DNA from: Candidozyma auris | Taxonomy: Eukaryota > Ascomycota > Pichiomycetes > Serinales > Metschnikowiaceae | Reading direction: 5' to 3' | Assembly: GCF_003013715.1 (NCBI RefSeq) | Contig: NC_072813.1 | Location: 434,001-498,000 of the forward strand | DNA: 64,000 nucleotides | The notes under the pieces: generated by a model | What the model saw: the letters and a program-made list of their open reading frames with translations, nothing else | Database searches by the model: none | Told to the model about the DNA's origin: nothing | Position numbers and translations under genes: made by a program | Part shown: positions 9,516 to 18,281 of the stretch, one piece after another | How the letters are laid out: each line of letters starts with the position of its first letter | How positions within the stretch are numbered: the first letter of the stretch is position 1

Positions 9516-10958
9516 ATGACAAGGGTGGGAGCTGTGGCCACCAAAAAGGAAATAATATATGAGAGTCGGTTTGCATTTTATATTCCTACCGCTGCCGTGG
9601 CTTCTCAGCTAAATACGAAAGCTTCTCACGTTTTTTTGGAAAGCTTGAATCAGTACCACACCTTGTCTGGCACTTCACGAGCTTTTTTAATACGACTCGT
9701 TGATTTTAAATACGCATCAACTTTCCTCGATCAGTTGGCGTCATTAGAAGCTCTGTTTGTAGTTGTGGTGCCTGTAGTGGAGAGCCATTCTTACTGGGGT
9801 GTCCTACGACAGTATCAAAGCCAGTTTGCATACGTTTTGCAACCAAAACTTAGGCTATCGGCAGATTGGGTGAAAAGGTACAAAAGCTTGACGTATATTG
9901 CCATTCTCATCTTAAATGATTTCGATGAGGACTTGGCCGTAAAGGCAACTCAGCCTGATTTAATCGTATATTCTGAGGATAGTGACAACAATTTGGTAAG
10001 TCGAGCACATTCGTATGCAAAATCCATAACAGAGAAGATCGCAAATGCCAAATTCATTAATCATTTCATAGATCCTTTGCAACCATTGACGCAACAAATG
10101 CCTTTAGAAGTCTACGAAACCTTTGAAAAGGATCAACCAAAGTACAAGGCATACGAAGAGGCTATTGATTTAGCTCTTCATGATCTTTTGATTCAAAGAA
10201 AGAGAAAATTGAGGGTTCTTGTCGTGGGTCCGGGTCGTGGGCCACTTCTTGCGACTGCCGCTAAGCGCTTGCAGCAAATTGAACTCACTGCTGTCGAGAA
10301 AAATCCTCTTTGCATCTCACAGTTACAAGAACTAAACCGAACTTCATGGGATAGCAAGGTGACAATATATGAAGGTGATATTCGCATTCTTGCAGCTTCT
10401 CTAGGAGACTTCGATTTGGTCATTTCCGAATTGATTGGGTCCTTCGGGTGTAATGAGGCTTGCCCTGAAATTCTTCAGGCTCTCGCTAAACCCAACACAG
10501 TCATGATCCCACAGACTATTCAAAGCTTTATAACACCAGCTTTTTGCAGTTTGGTGGAAGGAAATATCACCAGACCGTATTTGTTGAACTCAGATGAGTG
10601 TTTTCCCGTCGCTGAAACGCAGCAGGTCTTTGAGTTCAGCTTTCCAAACAACGCAAAATTTGATCAAAGCTTCCAGCATACCTTTGCGCTTAATTCTCTT
10701 GATGTTAGCAATACACTTGTGGGTAATTTTAAAGCAAACTTGTATGGACACATCAGCATTGGCAGTACATCGTCTGATTCGACTACGTTTGTTTGTTCCT
10801 CGTGGTATCCCATGATATTCCCAATCCAAACTGTCGAGACAAAAATCGAGCTTCTTTTTAGAAGGATAAGTCTGCATGATCGGCTTTGGTACGAATGGAC
10901 TGTTAACGGATCAAAGATGAACGCACAGGGTGTAGAATACTCCATTCCTCTCTCATGA
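9516..10958 (+). CDS. HSL7: Hsl7/PRMT5-type protein arginine methyltransferase, short form
   Basis: The 480-residue product matches PRMT5/Hsl7 through its C-terminal half. It has the SAM-binding loop GPGRGP (about residues 238-243) and the double-E loop SELIGSFGCNE with catalytic-type Glu305 and Glu314. The beta-barrel/dimerisation end finishes in LWYEWTVNG. PRMT5 enzymes make symmetric dimethylarginine. Yeast Hsl7 binds Hsl1 and promotes Swe1 degradation at the bud neck. Human PRMT5 has 637 and S. cerevisiae Hsl7 827 residues, so the N-terminal TIM-barrel region is much reduced here. An in-frame stop (9504-9506) lies just upstream of the ATG and no intron signal is visible, so the short form appears real, but an undetected 5' exon is possible. 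It converges on CWC25 with only 23 bp between stops. Confidence 0.88.
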   Translation: MTRVGAVATKKEIIYESRFAFYIPTAAVASQLNTKASHVFLESLNQYHTLSGTSRAFLIRLVDFKYASTFLDQLASLEALFVVVVPVVESHSYWGVLRQYQSQFAYVLQPKLRLSADWVKRYKSLTYIAILILNDFDEDLAVKATQPDLIVYSEDSDNNLVSRAHSYAKSITEKIANAKFINHFIDPLQPLTQQMPLEVYETFEKDQPKYKAYEEAIDLALHDLLIQRKRKLRVLVVGPGRGPLLATAAKRLQQIELTAVEKNPLCISQLQELNRTSWDSKVTIYEGDIRILAASLGDFDLVISELIGSFGCNEACPEILQALAKPNTVMIPQTIQSFITPAFCSLVEGNITRPYLLNSDECFPVAETQQVFEFSFPNNAKFDQSFQHTFALNSLDVSNTLVGNFKANLYGHISIGSTSSDSTTFVCSSWYPMIFPIQTVETKIELLFRRISLHDRLWYEWTVNGSKMNAQGVEYSIPLS

Positions 10959-10981
10959 CGATCTCAAATACAAGAAATAAA

Positions 10982-11683
10982 TTAATAGTCAATGACTTTC
11001 ATGGGCTCTTTTGAATCGATCTTTCTATCAATCTTGTCCACTCTCTTCTTCTCACCGTGTTCTGCGTGTTTATAACCGTTCTCAGAAGAGCCACTTCGGT
11101 TGCCTTCACGATGTTTCCGACTAGAGCTGGAACCTTTGTTTGAGCGAGAACGCTTGTGATTGTCTTTTGACTTCTCCACCCTGTCTCCTAGATCGCGCTT
11201 GCGCCTTCTCTGCTCTTGTCTTATTGCTAGTAGTGGGTCGTCCGATAGACTCAGAGACGACACTGGCGCCTTGCCAATACTATTTATTCGATCTAAAGCA
11301 GTAGTCTCCTTATTTCTTTGCTTCTTTGCTCCAACATTGCTCCTCACCAACTGCTCTATATCTGTCTGTTTCAGTAGAAAGTCTTCCTCGACCTCACGAA
11401 ATCCCGACTCGTTTAGTTTGCCAGCTTCCTTATTCGGCTTAGCTTGATACATCCAACCAAGCTTACTTAGCTCAATCTTTTTATCTTGTGGTATAGCATC
11501 AAGGTCATCGCCGTACTGAAGTCGTATCATCTCTTCCTTCTCCCTCTCACGCTCAATCTCTTTGGAGCGTTCCTTTATCGCTTTGAGCTCTTTCAAGGCT
11601 TCTTGCTCTTTCTCCCATACTTTCTTTTGGTTCTTTACTAGCGCTGGATTCCAAGACTTTTTCAAGTTCAAGTCGCCTGGCAT
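10982..11683 (-). CDS. CWC25: Cwc25 pre-mRNA splicing factor
   Basis: The protein begins MPGDLNLKKSWNP, the family N-terminus, followed by a highly charged helix, a Trp-Met-Tyr motif (LGWMYQ) and a Lys/Arg/Ser-rich tail. Cwc25 joins the spliceosome after Prp2 action and stabilises the branch helix for the first catalytic step. The frame extends 25 codons further upstream, but only this Met starts the conserved domain, so I place the start at 11683 (233 residues). The compositionally basic C-terminus (RKRDLGDRVEKSKDNHKRSR) is typical of nuclear splicing factors. Its stop codon is 23 bp from that of the convergent HSL7 gene, so the 3' UTRs must overlap. Confidence 0.93.
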   Translation of the reverse strand: MPGDLNLKKSWNPALVKNQKKVWEKEQEALKELKAIKERSKEIEREREKEEMIRLQYGDDLDAIPQDKKIELSKLGWMYQAKPNKEAGKLNESGFREVEEDFLLKQTDIEQLVRSNVGAKKQRNKETTALDRINSIGKAPVSSLSLSDDPLLAIRQEQRRRKRDLGDRVEKSKDNHKRSRSNKGSSSSRKHREGNRSGSSENGYKHAEHGEKKRVDKIDRKIDSKEPMKVIDY

Positions 11684-11915
11684 TTTGTCTTGCAGTAAAG
11701 TGATTGCAGTGTGCGCGATTAGTGTCTCACGATGAGTTGCAGCAAGGGTCCACACCAAGTAGTGAACACTCCGAGGGCCGTCGAATTCATGTGGAAACGA
11801 TCATTGCAGAGAGCTTACGTAAGAAGTATCCCTAAAAAACATGTACACGTATAAGTCATTGCATCCAAAGATGTATTAAACTATATAGCAGTTGGAACCA
11901 AAAAACATGAATCAC

Positions 11916-12298
11916 CTAGAAACCGTGAATTTTGATATTCTTCTTTGGCAACTGCAACTTGGTGATCAAGAACTCAGACACTTTAACTCTCTGGTCACCT
12001 TGCATCTGAATAACCTCACCCAACTCGGAATCCTTAACGATGTTGCCGTTACAGGCAAAATCCTTCTTCAAAACCTTTAAGATCTTCTTCAAGTCATACT
12101 CATTTGGCACACCTTGGACGGTGGTCAAGGTCTTACGACCGTTACGCTGTTGAATACGGATGTGAATGTAGTTTGTCGCTTGAGCTTCGGAGTCACCAGT
12201 GTCGGCGAAAGGATCTAACGTTAGTAAGTTGTTCAGGTGAAATCAGTCTCTTAAATAGTGCACATACCGAAAGAGTTTAAGTTTTGGATAGTAGACAT
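11916..12298 (-). CDS. SUI1: Translation initiation factor eIF1 (Sui1), two exons
   Basis: The gene is spliced. Exon 1 is 12268-12298, intron 12215-12267 and exon 2 11916-12214. Joined, they give a 109-residue protein that starts MSTIQNLNSFDPFADTGD and ends KKNIKIHGF, nearly identical in pattern and length to yeast Sui1 (108). eIF1 binds the 40S P-site platform and monitors start-codon selection. The intron splits the Asp codon of SFDPFAD. Without splicing the 5' end of the protein is lost and a false start at TTVQGV would be chosen. A 1.1-kb intergenic region separates it from divergent CDS1. Confidence 0.97.
12215..12267 (-). other. SUI1 intron (53 nt)
   Basis: Reading on the minus strand, the donor is GTATGT, the branch site TACTAAC (12220-12226) and the acceptor TAG. 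Only five bases, GTTAG, follow the branch heptamer. Joining restores the conserved eIF1 N-terminus. Confidence 0.96.
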
Positions 12299-13424
12299 AA
12301 AAGGGTGGTTGACTTGTCTTGATGTGTTTTTCCTTAGGTGGTTGATGATTAAGGTCTTTGATTTTTTACCTGACCTGAGTAGAATGCGACATGTCGTGAG
12401 GTGTGAGCCAGAATGTCGCGAAGAATCCACCAGATTTCGAAATCGAAAAGGGATGTCGTCGCCACCAATAATTTCTCTATTTACGATATATTGAAGGAAT
12501 ACATGACCTCGATTCACTGACCATGTATACTTCAATCTTTTGACAACGAATTATTTTATTTCAGCTCATAAGTAGATTCTCTCAAAGTGCGCAGATGCAT
12601 GGAGAGATTGCAGACGCTCAAAACGCTTCAACACAGAGATATGTAACGGTACAACGAACACAAGTAAAAAGAAAAAATAAATAGAAAAAGACAAAACAGC
12701 AACGAAGGGAAGCTCAATAGCCCATGCATCATAGCGACACATTTGACAATTTCCTTCGGTTATAGTACATCATACTTTCGTTTCATGCTAGCCGAAAAGG
12801 GCGATCACCCCCTCTCACGAGTAAACTTGCTTAGAATTGCCCAACTACAGGAGCTCCTATAAATGATGCAAACCGGTAACGGAATACGAAAAAAATTCGT
12901 TCTGGTAAGAAACAAGTGCATTATTAAGCAACACTTGTCGCTGTGAAAGTGTGAAGTCTTCCCTCTACAATCTGCTTGCTCTATTTCCCCAATGATACTA
13001 CAAAGTTTGTAGGCGAGTGATAGACATGTGCAAAAAATTTGGTTTCTTAGTGCACTCGCTAACTTTACAAGCTTTACAAAACACCCTCTTGCCCATTCAT
13101 AACCACGATGCCTCTCCTGAAAATGGGGGACCCCTCCAGGAAGAAGGGACCATGACAGCACACGTACCACTGAAATTCCCCTATCAGGAATTGGCTCCGC
13201 AAGCATCCGCAGGTTATCTCTAGTAATCTTTTTTCAATACCCATTCTCATGAACGGGCGCACTTGACATTCTTTGGCTTGCCTGCAGGAAGCTTGACTAG
13301 AGCGACTCCAACAAAACTGGCAAATCATCAATTTCTCAAATCCAATTTTCTATCATTGCTGAGGTTTCTTTCTGCTGGCACAAGTGATTCACGTCTTTTT
13401 ATACTCTGTTAGCATTGAAAAAGT
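12299..13424. other. Intergenic region, divergent promoters of SUI1 and CDS1
   Basis: About 1.1 kb without a supported gene. It contains an A-rich block (12663-12700), a GGGGGACCCC element near 13127, and TTTTTATACT about 25-35 bp before the CDS1 ATG. ORFs here (up to 133 codons) are low-complexity-free but have no family resemblance and unlike codon use; I reject them. Confidence 0.6.
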
Positions 13425-14699
13425 ATGTCGGAGAAAAAGGAACAGTCCTCAAAGAATAGCAAGGCTCAAGATGAACTCAAGCATGAGAAAACTCCACCCA
13501 AGATAGTTTATAATGACCATGAAAAGAAAAAACAAGCACTAGTCACGAGAACAGTTTGGTCCCTAGTGATACTTTTTGTGTTTCTCGTGGTTCTTGCTAG
13601 TGGCCATTTGCCTCTTATTGGCTTTGTCATATTGTGCCAGATCCTCACCTTCAAAGAGATCATTGCTTTAACCTCTGAGCCGGCCAGAGACAAAAATATT
13701 CCATGGAACAAGACATTAAATTGGTACTTCTTGTGCTGTACCGTATACTACTATGATGGTGAGTCTGTCTTCGACTTCCTTCAGGACGAGATTCTTTCCT
13801 CTAACGCATTGTTCTTCTTTTATAAGAATCACAAGTTTATTGCCTATTCCCTCTACATTGCTGGCTTCATATTTTTTGTCTTCACCTTGAAGAAAGGCTT
13901 TTACAAGTTCCAATTTGCCCTGTTATGCGCCACCCACATGACTTTACTTCTTGTCGTTTTCCAATCTCATTTGATCATCGAGAACATTCTTAACGGTATC
14001 ATTTGGTTATTGATTCCTGCTTCGCTTGTGATCGTTAACGACATTTTTGCGTATCTCTGCGGTATCACGTTTGGAAGGACCCAATTGATTGAGATTTCTC
14101 CGAAGAAGACAGTTGAGGGTTTTATCGGCGCCTGGATTTGCACCGGTCTCGCTGCGGTCTTGGTTGCATGGTTATTATCGCAATCAGACTACTTGATTTG
14201 TCCTGCTACTAACCTATCCACCACAATCTACAACTATCCTCACTGTGAGCCTAACCCTGTCTTCATTCCACAAATATACCAGCTTCCAGATAATATTGCT
14301 GAATACTTGGGACAGTCAGCCGTTACGTTCAAGCCACTTTACTTACACTCGGCTGTCATCGCCACCTTTGCCTCGCTCATTGCTCCTTTCGGAGGTTTCT
14401 TCGCCTCTGGCTTGAAGAGAGCTTTTGGAATTAAAGACTTCGGTGACACAATTCCAGGCCACGGTGGTATCACGGACAGATTTGACTGTCAGTTTTTGAT
14501 GGGCTCATTTTCCTACTTGTACTTCCAAACCTTTATCTCCTCGAGTAACCTTGGCTTGCAAAAGGTGTTGCAAATGGCCGTCTTTAACTTGACTACAGGG
14601 CAGATCATACAATTGACGAAGGCCTTGTTGAAATACCTCCATACTCTGGGCAACCTCAATGACGAAAAGTTGCACGCGATACTCGAAATATTGAATTAA
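13425..14699 (+). CDS. CDS1: Phosphatidate cytidylyltransferase (CDP-DAG synthase)
   Basis: The 424-residue integral membrane protein has a hydrophilic N-terminus and multiple membrane segments. It carries the CDS family signature near the C-terminal third: SPKKTVEGFIGAW and KDFGDTIPGHGGITDRFDCQ, which supply the Mg and CTP-binding acidic residues. It makes CDP-diacylglycerol from CTP and phosphatidate in the ER, feeding phosphatidylserine, phosphatidylinositol and cardiolipin synthesis. Length and topology match S. cerevisiae Cds1 (457). I found no CTG codon in the roughly first 150 codons despite many leucines, consistent with CTG-clade codon use. Confidence 0.96.
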   Translation: MSEKKEQSSKNSKAQDELKHEKTPPKIVYNDHEKKKQALVTRTVWSLVILFVFLVVLASGHLPLIGFVILCQILTFKEIIALTSEPARDKNIPWNKTLNWYFLCCTVYYYDGESVFDFLQDEILSSNALFFFYKNHKFIAYSLYIAGFIFFVFTLKKGFYKFQFALLCATHMTLLLVVFQSHLIIENILNGIIWLLIPASLVIVNDIFAYLCGITFGRTQLIEISPKKTVEGFIGAWICTGLAAVLVAWLLSQSDYLICPATNLSTTIYNYPHCEPNPVFIPQIYQLPDNIAEYLGQSAVTFKPLYLHSAVIATFASLIAPFGGFFASGLKRAFGIKDFGDTIPGHGGITDRFDCQFLMGSFSYLYFQTFISSSNLGLQKVLQMAVFNLTTGQIIQLTKALLKYLHTLGNLNDEKLHAILEILN

Positions 14700-15267
14700 T
14701 CGAGTTGATGCAACTCCGTTCTCGAAAACTAAACTCATCTACATGTAACGAATCACCTACTTGTCTCAACACATTTCATTCGTAATCAAAATAAACAATC
14801 TCAACGTGTACACTTAGATGTGTCTACTTCAAGTGCCAGTTCAAATCTCTACCAAAGCAGACAACTACAATATGGAACATAATGGTCCAAAAGCGCTTCT
14901 ACAGTGACCTTTAAATACTAAATAGAGTAAGGTTTGCTCGAATCCCGTCTCATTTTCTTACTTTAGACAACTAGCCGAAAGTTGGGAGTTTACTTAATAG
15001 GTTGTCCACATATATGAGCGATAGACTCCGGGCCCTTTTCCCTTAGGTAAACCAATATTTAGCTCACCAGGTGTTTGCTCGCTGGATATTCATGTAAATG
15101 GCAAACAAATCGATTCGAACATTGAATGAAGCAAGTAAAAAGATCCGAAAGGGTTATTACGCTTCCTTAATGGGATGCCAGCATTTTTGACAGGTCCATT
15201 TGAAAACCAGAAAAAGACTAATGCTGGTACTTTCCTGTATATAAGAAACCTTAGCTGGGTGTGCGTG

Positions 15268-15277
15268 CCTAATTAGG
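15268..15277. promoter_or_regulatory. Mcm1-like CArG box upstream of GH17 gene
   Basis: CCTAATTAGG is a perfect CC(A/T)6GG palindrome, and with the following AA it matches the core of the yeast Mcm1 P-box. It lies 223-232 bp before the ATG. Similar boxes precede the other secreted wall gene at 63179. Confidence 0.5.
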
Positions 15278-15402
15278 AAGGAGCACTGCAAGTTTTTCGC
15301 AGCCATTAATCTGAACTTTCAAATGTATAGTAGGGCAACCTCGATTGATTCAAATCAGGCTGGCTTGTACGGCTGGTTGAATTGATCCACCATTTCATTC
15401 AC

Positions 15403-15410
15403 TATATAAA
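15403..15410 (+). promoter_or_regulatory. TATA box of GH17 gene
   Basis: TATATAAA lies 90 bp before the ATG and is followed by a CT-rich leader, the usual arrangement for a strongly expressed yeast cell-wall gene. Confidence 0.6.
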
Positions 15411-15499
15411 GACCCATTACCCCCCTCTAAGTTTTTCTATCTTTTCCCCAACTTTCTTTTCCGAACCAAAAAAAATTTACCACTTCACACTCGTTTGCA

Positions 15500-16873
15500 A
15501 TGATCACCATTCTTTCATTCATTCTATTCTTCCAGTGCATTGCGGGTGTACCAGTTCCTAGAGTGATCACTCGTTGGCACACTGCTGAAGCCGTGACTTC
15601 AACTGCTTACTACACCACAGGCACCACTACTGTATGGTTGCCCCCTGTCCAGGTTGATATCTCTGGCGATTTTACTACTACCTACACTGTGACTACCGGA
15701 CAATGGGCTACGACTCCGGTTACTCTCACGTCTTCTCATGCTGCTGGACAGCCAGACACTGACCAACCAGAGCCAACCCACACAGACAATTTCCAGCCCC
15801 AGTCATCAGCACATGCCACGTCCACAAGCCCCGTTGCGAACACACCTACTCAGCCCAACTCCCCAACTGCTTCGGAATCGACTAATTCTTCACCTCAGAC
15901 CACCAATCAGCCGATTCAGACCTCCGCTCCTTCAACTACTTCAATTGCTTCGACCAGCTCATCGAGTGACTCTGCGACGAGCACATCGAGTGACTCCTCA
16001 ACCACATCAGCTTCTGGAGACAATGTCTTGAAGGTTGCCAATGAAAATGGGTACGACTTCTCCAGCGCTCTGATAAAGCTTACCAAGCCATCTGTTATTG
16101 TCTACTCTCCATATTCCAATGACGGATCTTGCAAGAACTACGACGAGGTCGAGACCGATTTGAAGTTTCTCAAGAGCATCGGTATCAATAAGATCAGGAC
16201 ATACGGTGTTGACTGCAACATCGTCAGTGCTGTTCTTCCTATTGCCTCTTCCTTGAACTTCAAAGTGAACCAGGGATTCTGGATCTCAAATGCGGGCGTT
16301 GATTCGATCGATGATTCGGTCAATAACTTGATTGACTACGCAAAGAAAAACTCTTGGGATGTCTTCGACTACATTACGATTGGTAACGAGGCTATTATTG
16401 AAGGTTATGCCAAGCCATCAGAATTAATTGCCAAGATCAAAAGCGTCAAGAAGCAATTACAAGACAACGGGTACACCGGTCAAGTTACCACTTCTGAGCC
16501 CCCTGCCATGTTCATCAAACACCCTGAGTTGTGTACTGAGTCTGACATAGACTTTGTTGGTATCAACTCACACTCATATTTCAACACCAACCTTTTCGCT
16601 CATGAAGCTGGCGAATACATCACATCTCAACAGAAAAAAGTCTCCGAGCTTTGCTCGAAAAAGACAGTTATTACCGAAACAGGTTACCCATCGAAGGGTA
16701 TCAAAAATGGTAACAACGTGCCTTCGCTTGTCAATCAATATGCTGCATTGAAATCCATCATGGAAGCTACAAATGGTGACTGTACAATTTTGAGCTCCTT
16801 CGATGATTACTGGAAGAATCCGGGTCCATATGGCATTGAGCAATCTTTTGGAGTCATTGGTCTTTTTAACTAG
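15500..16873 (+). CDS. Secreted GH17 beta-1,3-glucanase/transglucosidase-like wall protein (SCW/MP65 family)
   Basis: The 457-residue protein starts with a signal peptide (cleavage probably after the Ala-Gly near residue 17). A Thr-rich segment and a Ser/Thr/Pro/Gln-rich linker (to about residue 175) follow, then a GH17 domain to the C-terminus. The likely acid/base is Glu297 in IGNEA and the nucleophile Glu393 in TETGYPSKG. GH17 proteins such as Scw4, Scw10 and Mp65 remodel beta-glucan in the yeast wall. There is no C-terminal hydrophobic GPI signal, so it is a soluble or wall-trapped protein. The IRTYGVDC block is typical of the family, but the sequence is not close enough to one member to give a symbol. 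TATA and Mcm1-like elements lie upstream. Confidence 0.9.
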   Translation: MITILSFILFFQCIAGVPVPRVITRWHTAEAVTSTAYYTTGTTTVWLPPVQVDISGDFTTTYTVTTGQWATTPVTLTSSHAAGQPDTDQPEPTHTDNFQPQSSAHATSTSPVANTPTQPNSPTASESTNSSPQTTNQPIQTSAPSTTSIASTSSSSDSATSTSSDSSTTSASGDNVLKVANENGYDFSSALIKLTKPSVIVYSPYSNDGSCKNYDEVETDLKFLKSIGINKIRTYGVDCNIVSAVLPIASSLNFKVNQGFWISNAGVDSIDDSVNNLIDYAKKNSWDVFDYITIGNEAIIEGYAKPSELIAKIKSVKKQLQDNGYTGQVTTSEPPAMFIKHPELCTESDIDFVGINSHSYFNTNLFAHEAGEYITSQQKKVSELCSKKTVITETGYPSKGIKNGNNVPSLVNQYAALKSIMEATNGDCTILSSFDDYWKNPGPYGIEQSFGVIGLFN

Positions 16874-17027
16874 AATTCTTCATCATCGTCCACATACATC
16901 TCCCCATTTGCATTCACCACATCAGCATATTTTCAAAAACAATATTATGTATTATTCCACACTTGTCATTAAATAAATATATATGAAATTTAGTTCGTAA
17001 AAGTCGTTAAGTAATCAAGAAGAGAAG

Positions 17028-18029
17028 TCAAAACTCAATTATTTTCTCCGGGAAAAATTCGTCAATAAGATCAATGTAGTATTTTTTCAACTCCTCAACG
17101 TCATACTGTTCATCATTTTTTGAGTAAAGGTCATACTTGTTAAAAGCTCTCACCGCTTCTCTCATCTCCTTATCATGATCATCCATCAAGTAGCTGTAGG
17201 CTCCATCTTGATGCCAGGGATAAAACGAATGATAGCGAATCATCGCAAGCCCTTCTTTGGGTAAAGTCGAATTAGCTTTGGCAATATGATACATGTATTC
17301 ATCATGGCCCCACGAAAGCATAACTGAGTCAAGGCCACAGTTTTTTGAGTAGATCCCATACTTCGTATTGTAAAGAGGATTGAAAAAGTCGGGATTCTTG
17401 GAAAAGCTGTCAGGATATATGATTTTTTTCAGAAACTTGCATCCCACGGGAAATGTGTCCCCAACAACATCCCACTGTCCTTTAGAATCGAAGAAGTATA
17501 AGAGCTTGCCCAAGTCATGAATCAAACCAACTAACTGCATCCACCTTGGCCTTCCGTCCTTTCTTATAGCTTCAGCGGTCTGGAGCGCATGATCGATTTG
17601 TGTAAGTTCAGTGTCTGGATCACTTTCGTCGAGGAGCTTATTGAGTCTTTCTAAACCCTCCCAAACTGTCATCTTCGCTCTTACTTTCGTTTTGAAGTTG
17701 ATACGGGCCTGAATGTTATAGGCGACTGTTTGCTTTTCGTGTTGTTCCTCGTAAAAGTCTTTCACCCGAGAACAAGCAAGGTCATATTGTCTAAATGATT
17801 TTGTGTCAATGTTTTTGAAGTATTCTGATTGCTCTTGCCAAGATTGGTCGTCATCTTCATTATTTGAATCCTTTAGCGAGTGGTTCTTCTTGAACTCCTT
17901 TTTAAGTTTATTTACCCTCAATACATCATCGTCAAGATCTTCCAATAATTTTCCACTTCGTGTCTTGGTACTTGGAAAGTCATCACGCTTACTCTTGATC
18001 TCAGGCTTTTTAACTGACATCAGAAGCAT
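17028..18029 (-). CDS. Myo-inositol oxygenase
   Basis: The product (333 residues from the first ATG; a second Met three codons on is also possible) is a full MIOX. It has the HD-domain diiron ligands: His in IDHALQTAEA, the GLIHDLGK His-Asp pair, SWGHDEYMYH, and RYHSFYPWH. The substrate-loop segment YNTKYGIYSKNCGLDSVMLS matches plant and animal MIOX. The enzyme cleaves myo-inositol with O2 to D-glucuronate, opening inositol catabolism. The N-terminal 70 residues are lysine/aspartate-rich and specific to this protein. Saccharomyces lacks the enzyme. It is followed upstream by the complex I gene on the same strand, with no obvious pathway neighbour. Confidence 0.95.
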   Translation of the reverse strand: MLLMSVKKPEIKSKRDDFPSTKTRSGKLLEDLDDDVLRVNKLKKEFKKNHSLKDSNNEDDDQSWQEQSEYFKNIDTKSFRQYDLACSRVKDFYEEQHEKQTVAYNIQARINFKTKVRAKMTVWEGLERLNKLLDESDPDTELTQIDHALQTAEAIRKDGRPRWMQLVGLIHDLGKLLYFFDSKGQWDVVGDTFPVGCKFLKKIIYPDSFSKNPDFFNPLYNTKYGIYSKNCGLDSVMLSWGHDEYMYHIAKANSTLPKEGLAMIRYHSFYPWHQDGAYSYLMDDHDKEMREAVRAFNKYDLYSKNDEQYDVEELKKYYIDLIDEFFPEKIIEF

Positions 18030-18281
18030 TGAAATAGTGAAATAAAACACGGTTCAGTCAATCTCCAGTTGTAACTCGAAAAGAAGTGCATATAGTATAT
18101 CAAGAGATGTCGCTTACACCGCTTACAGAAAGAACAGAGACGTGAAAAAAAGTGATTAGATATACACAGAAGAACGTTCTAATGAATGCAAGTTAAGGAT
18201 TCTGAGCCAAATCCTCATGGGTTTAAGAGTGCTGGGAATTGAGTTGCGAAATACCGCAATAAAAAGTCATTTTTCGCAGAC

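Larger units (their letters stand above)
14700..15499. other. Intergenic region: promoter of the GH17 gene
   Basis: This 800-bp stretch has no gene. It holds two TATA-like boxes (15238-15244 and 15403-15410), a perfect CCTAATTAGG CArG box (15268-15277), and a pyrimidine-rich leader just before the ATG. A box-B-like string at 14938 was checked and does not fold as a tRNA. Confidence 0.65.

Noticed and set aside
12805..13206. 133-codon minus-strand ORF between SUI1 and CDS1
   Set aside because: No recognisable motifs, Cys/Arg-rich random composition, and it starts and ends in promoter DNA.
14930..14960. Box-B-like string GCTCGAATCCC suggesting a tRNA
   Set aside because: No complementary T-stem, acceptor stem or box A at the right distance.
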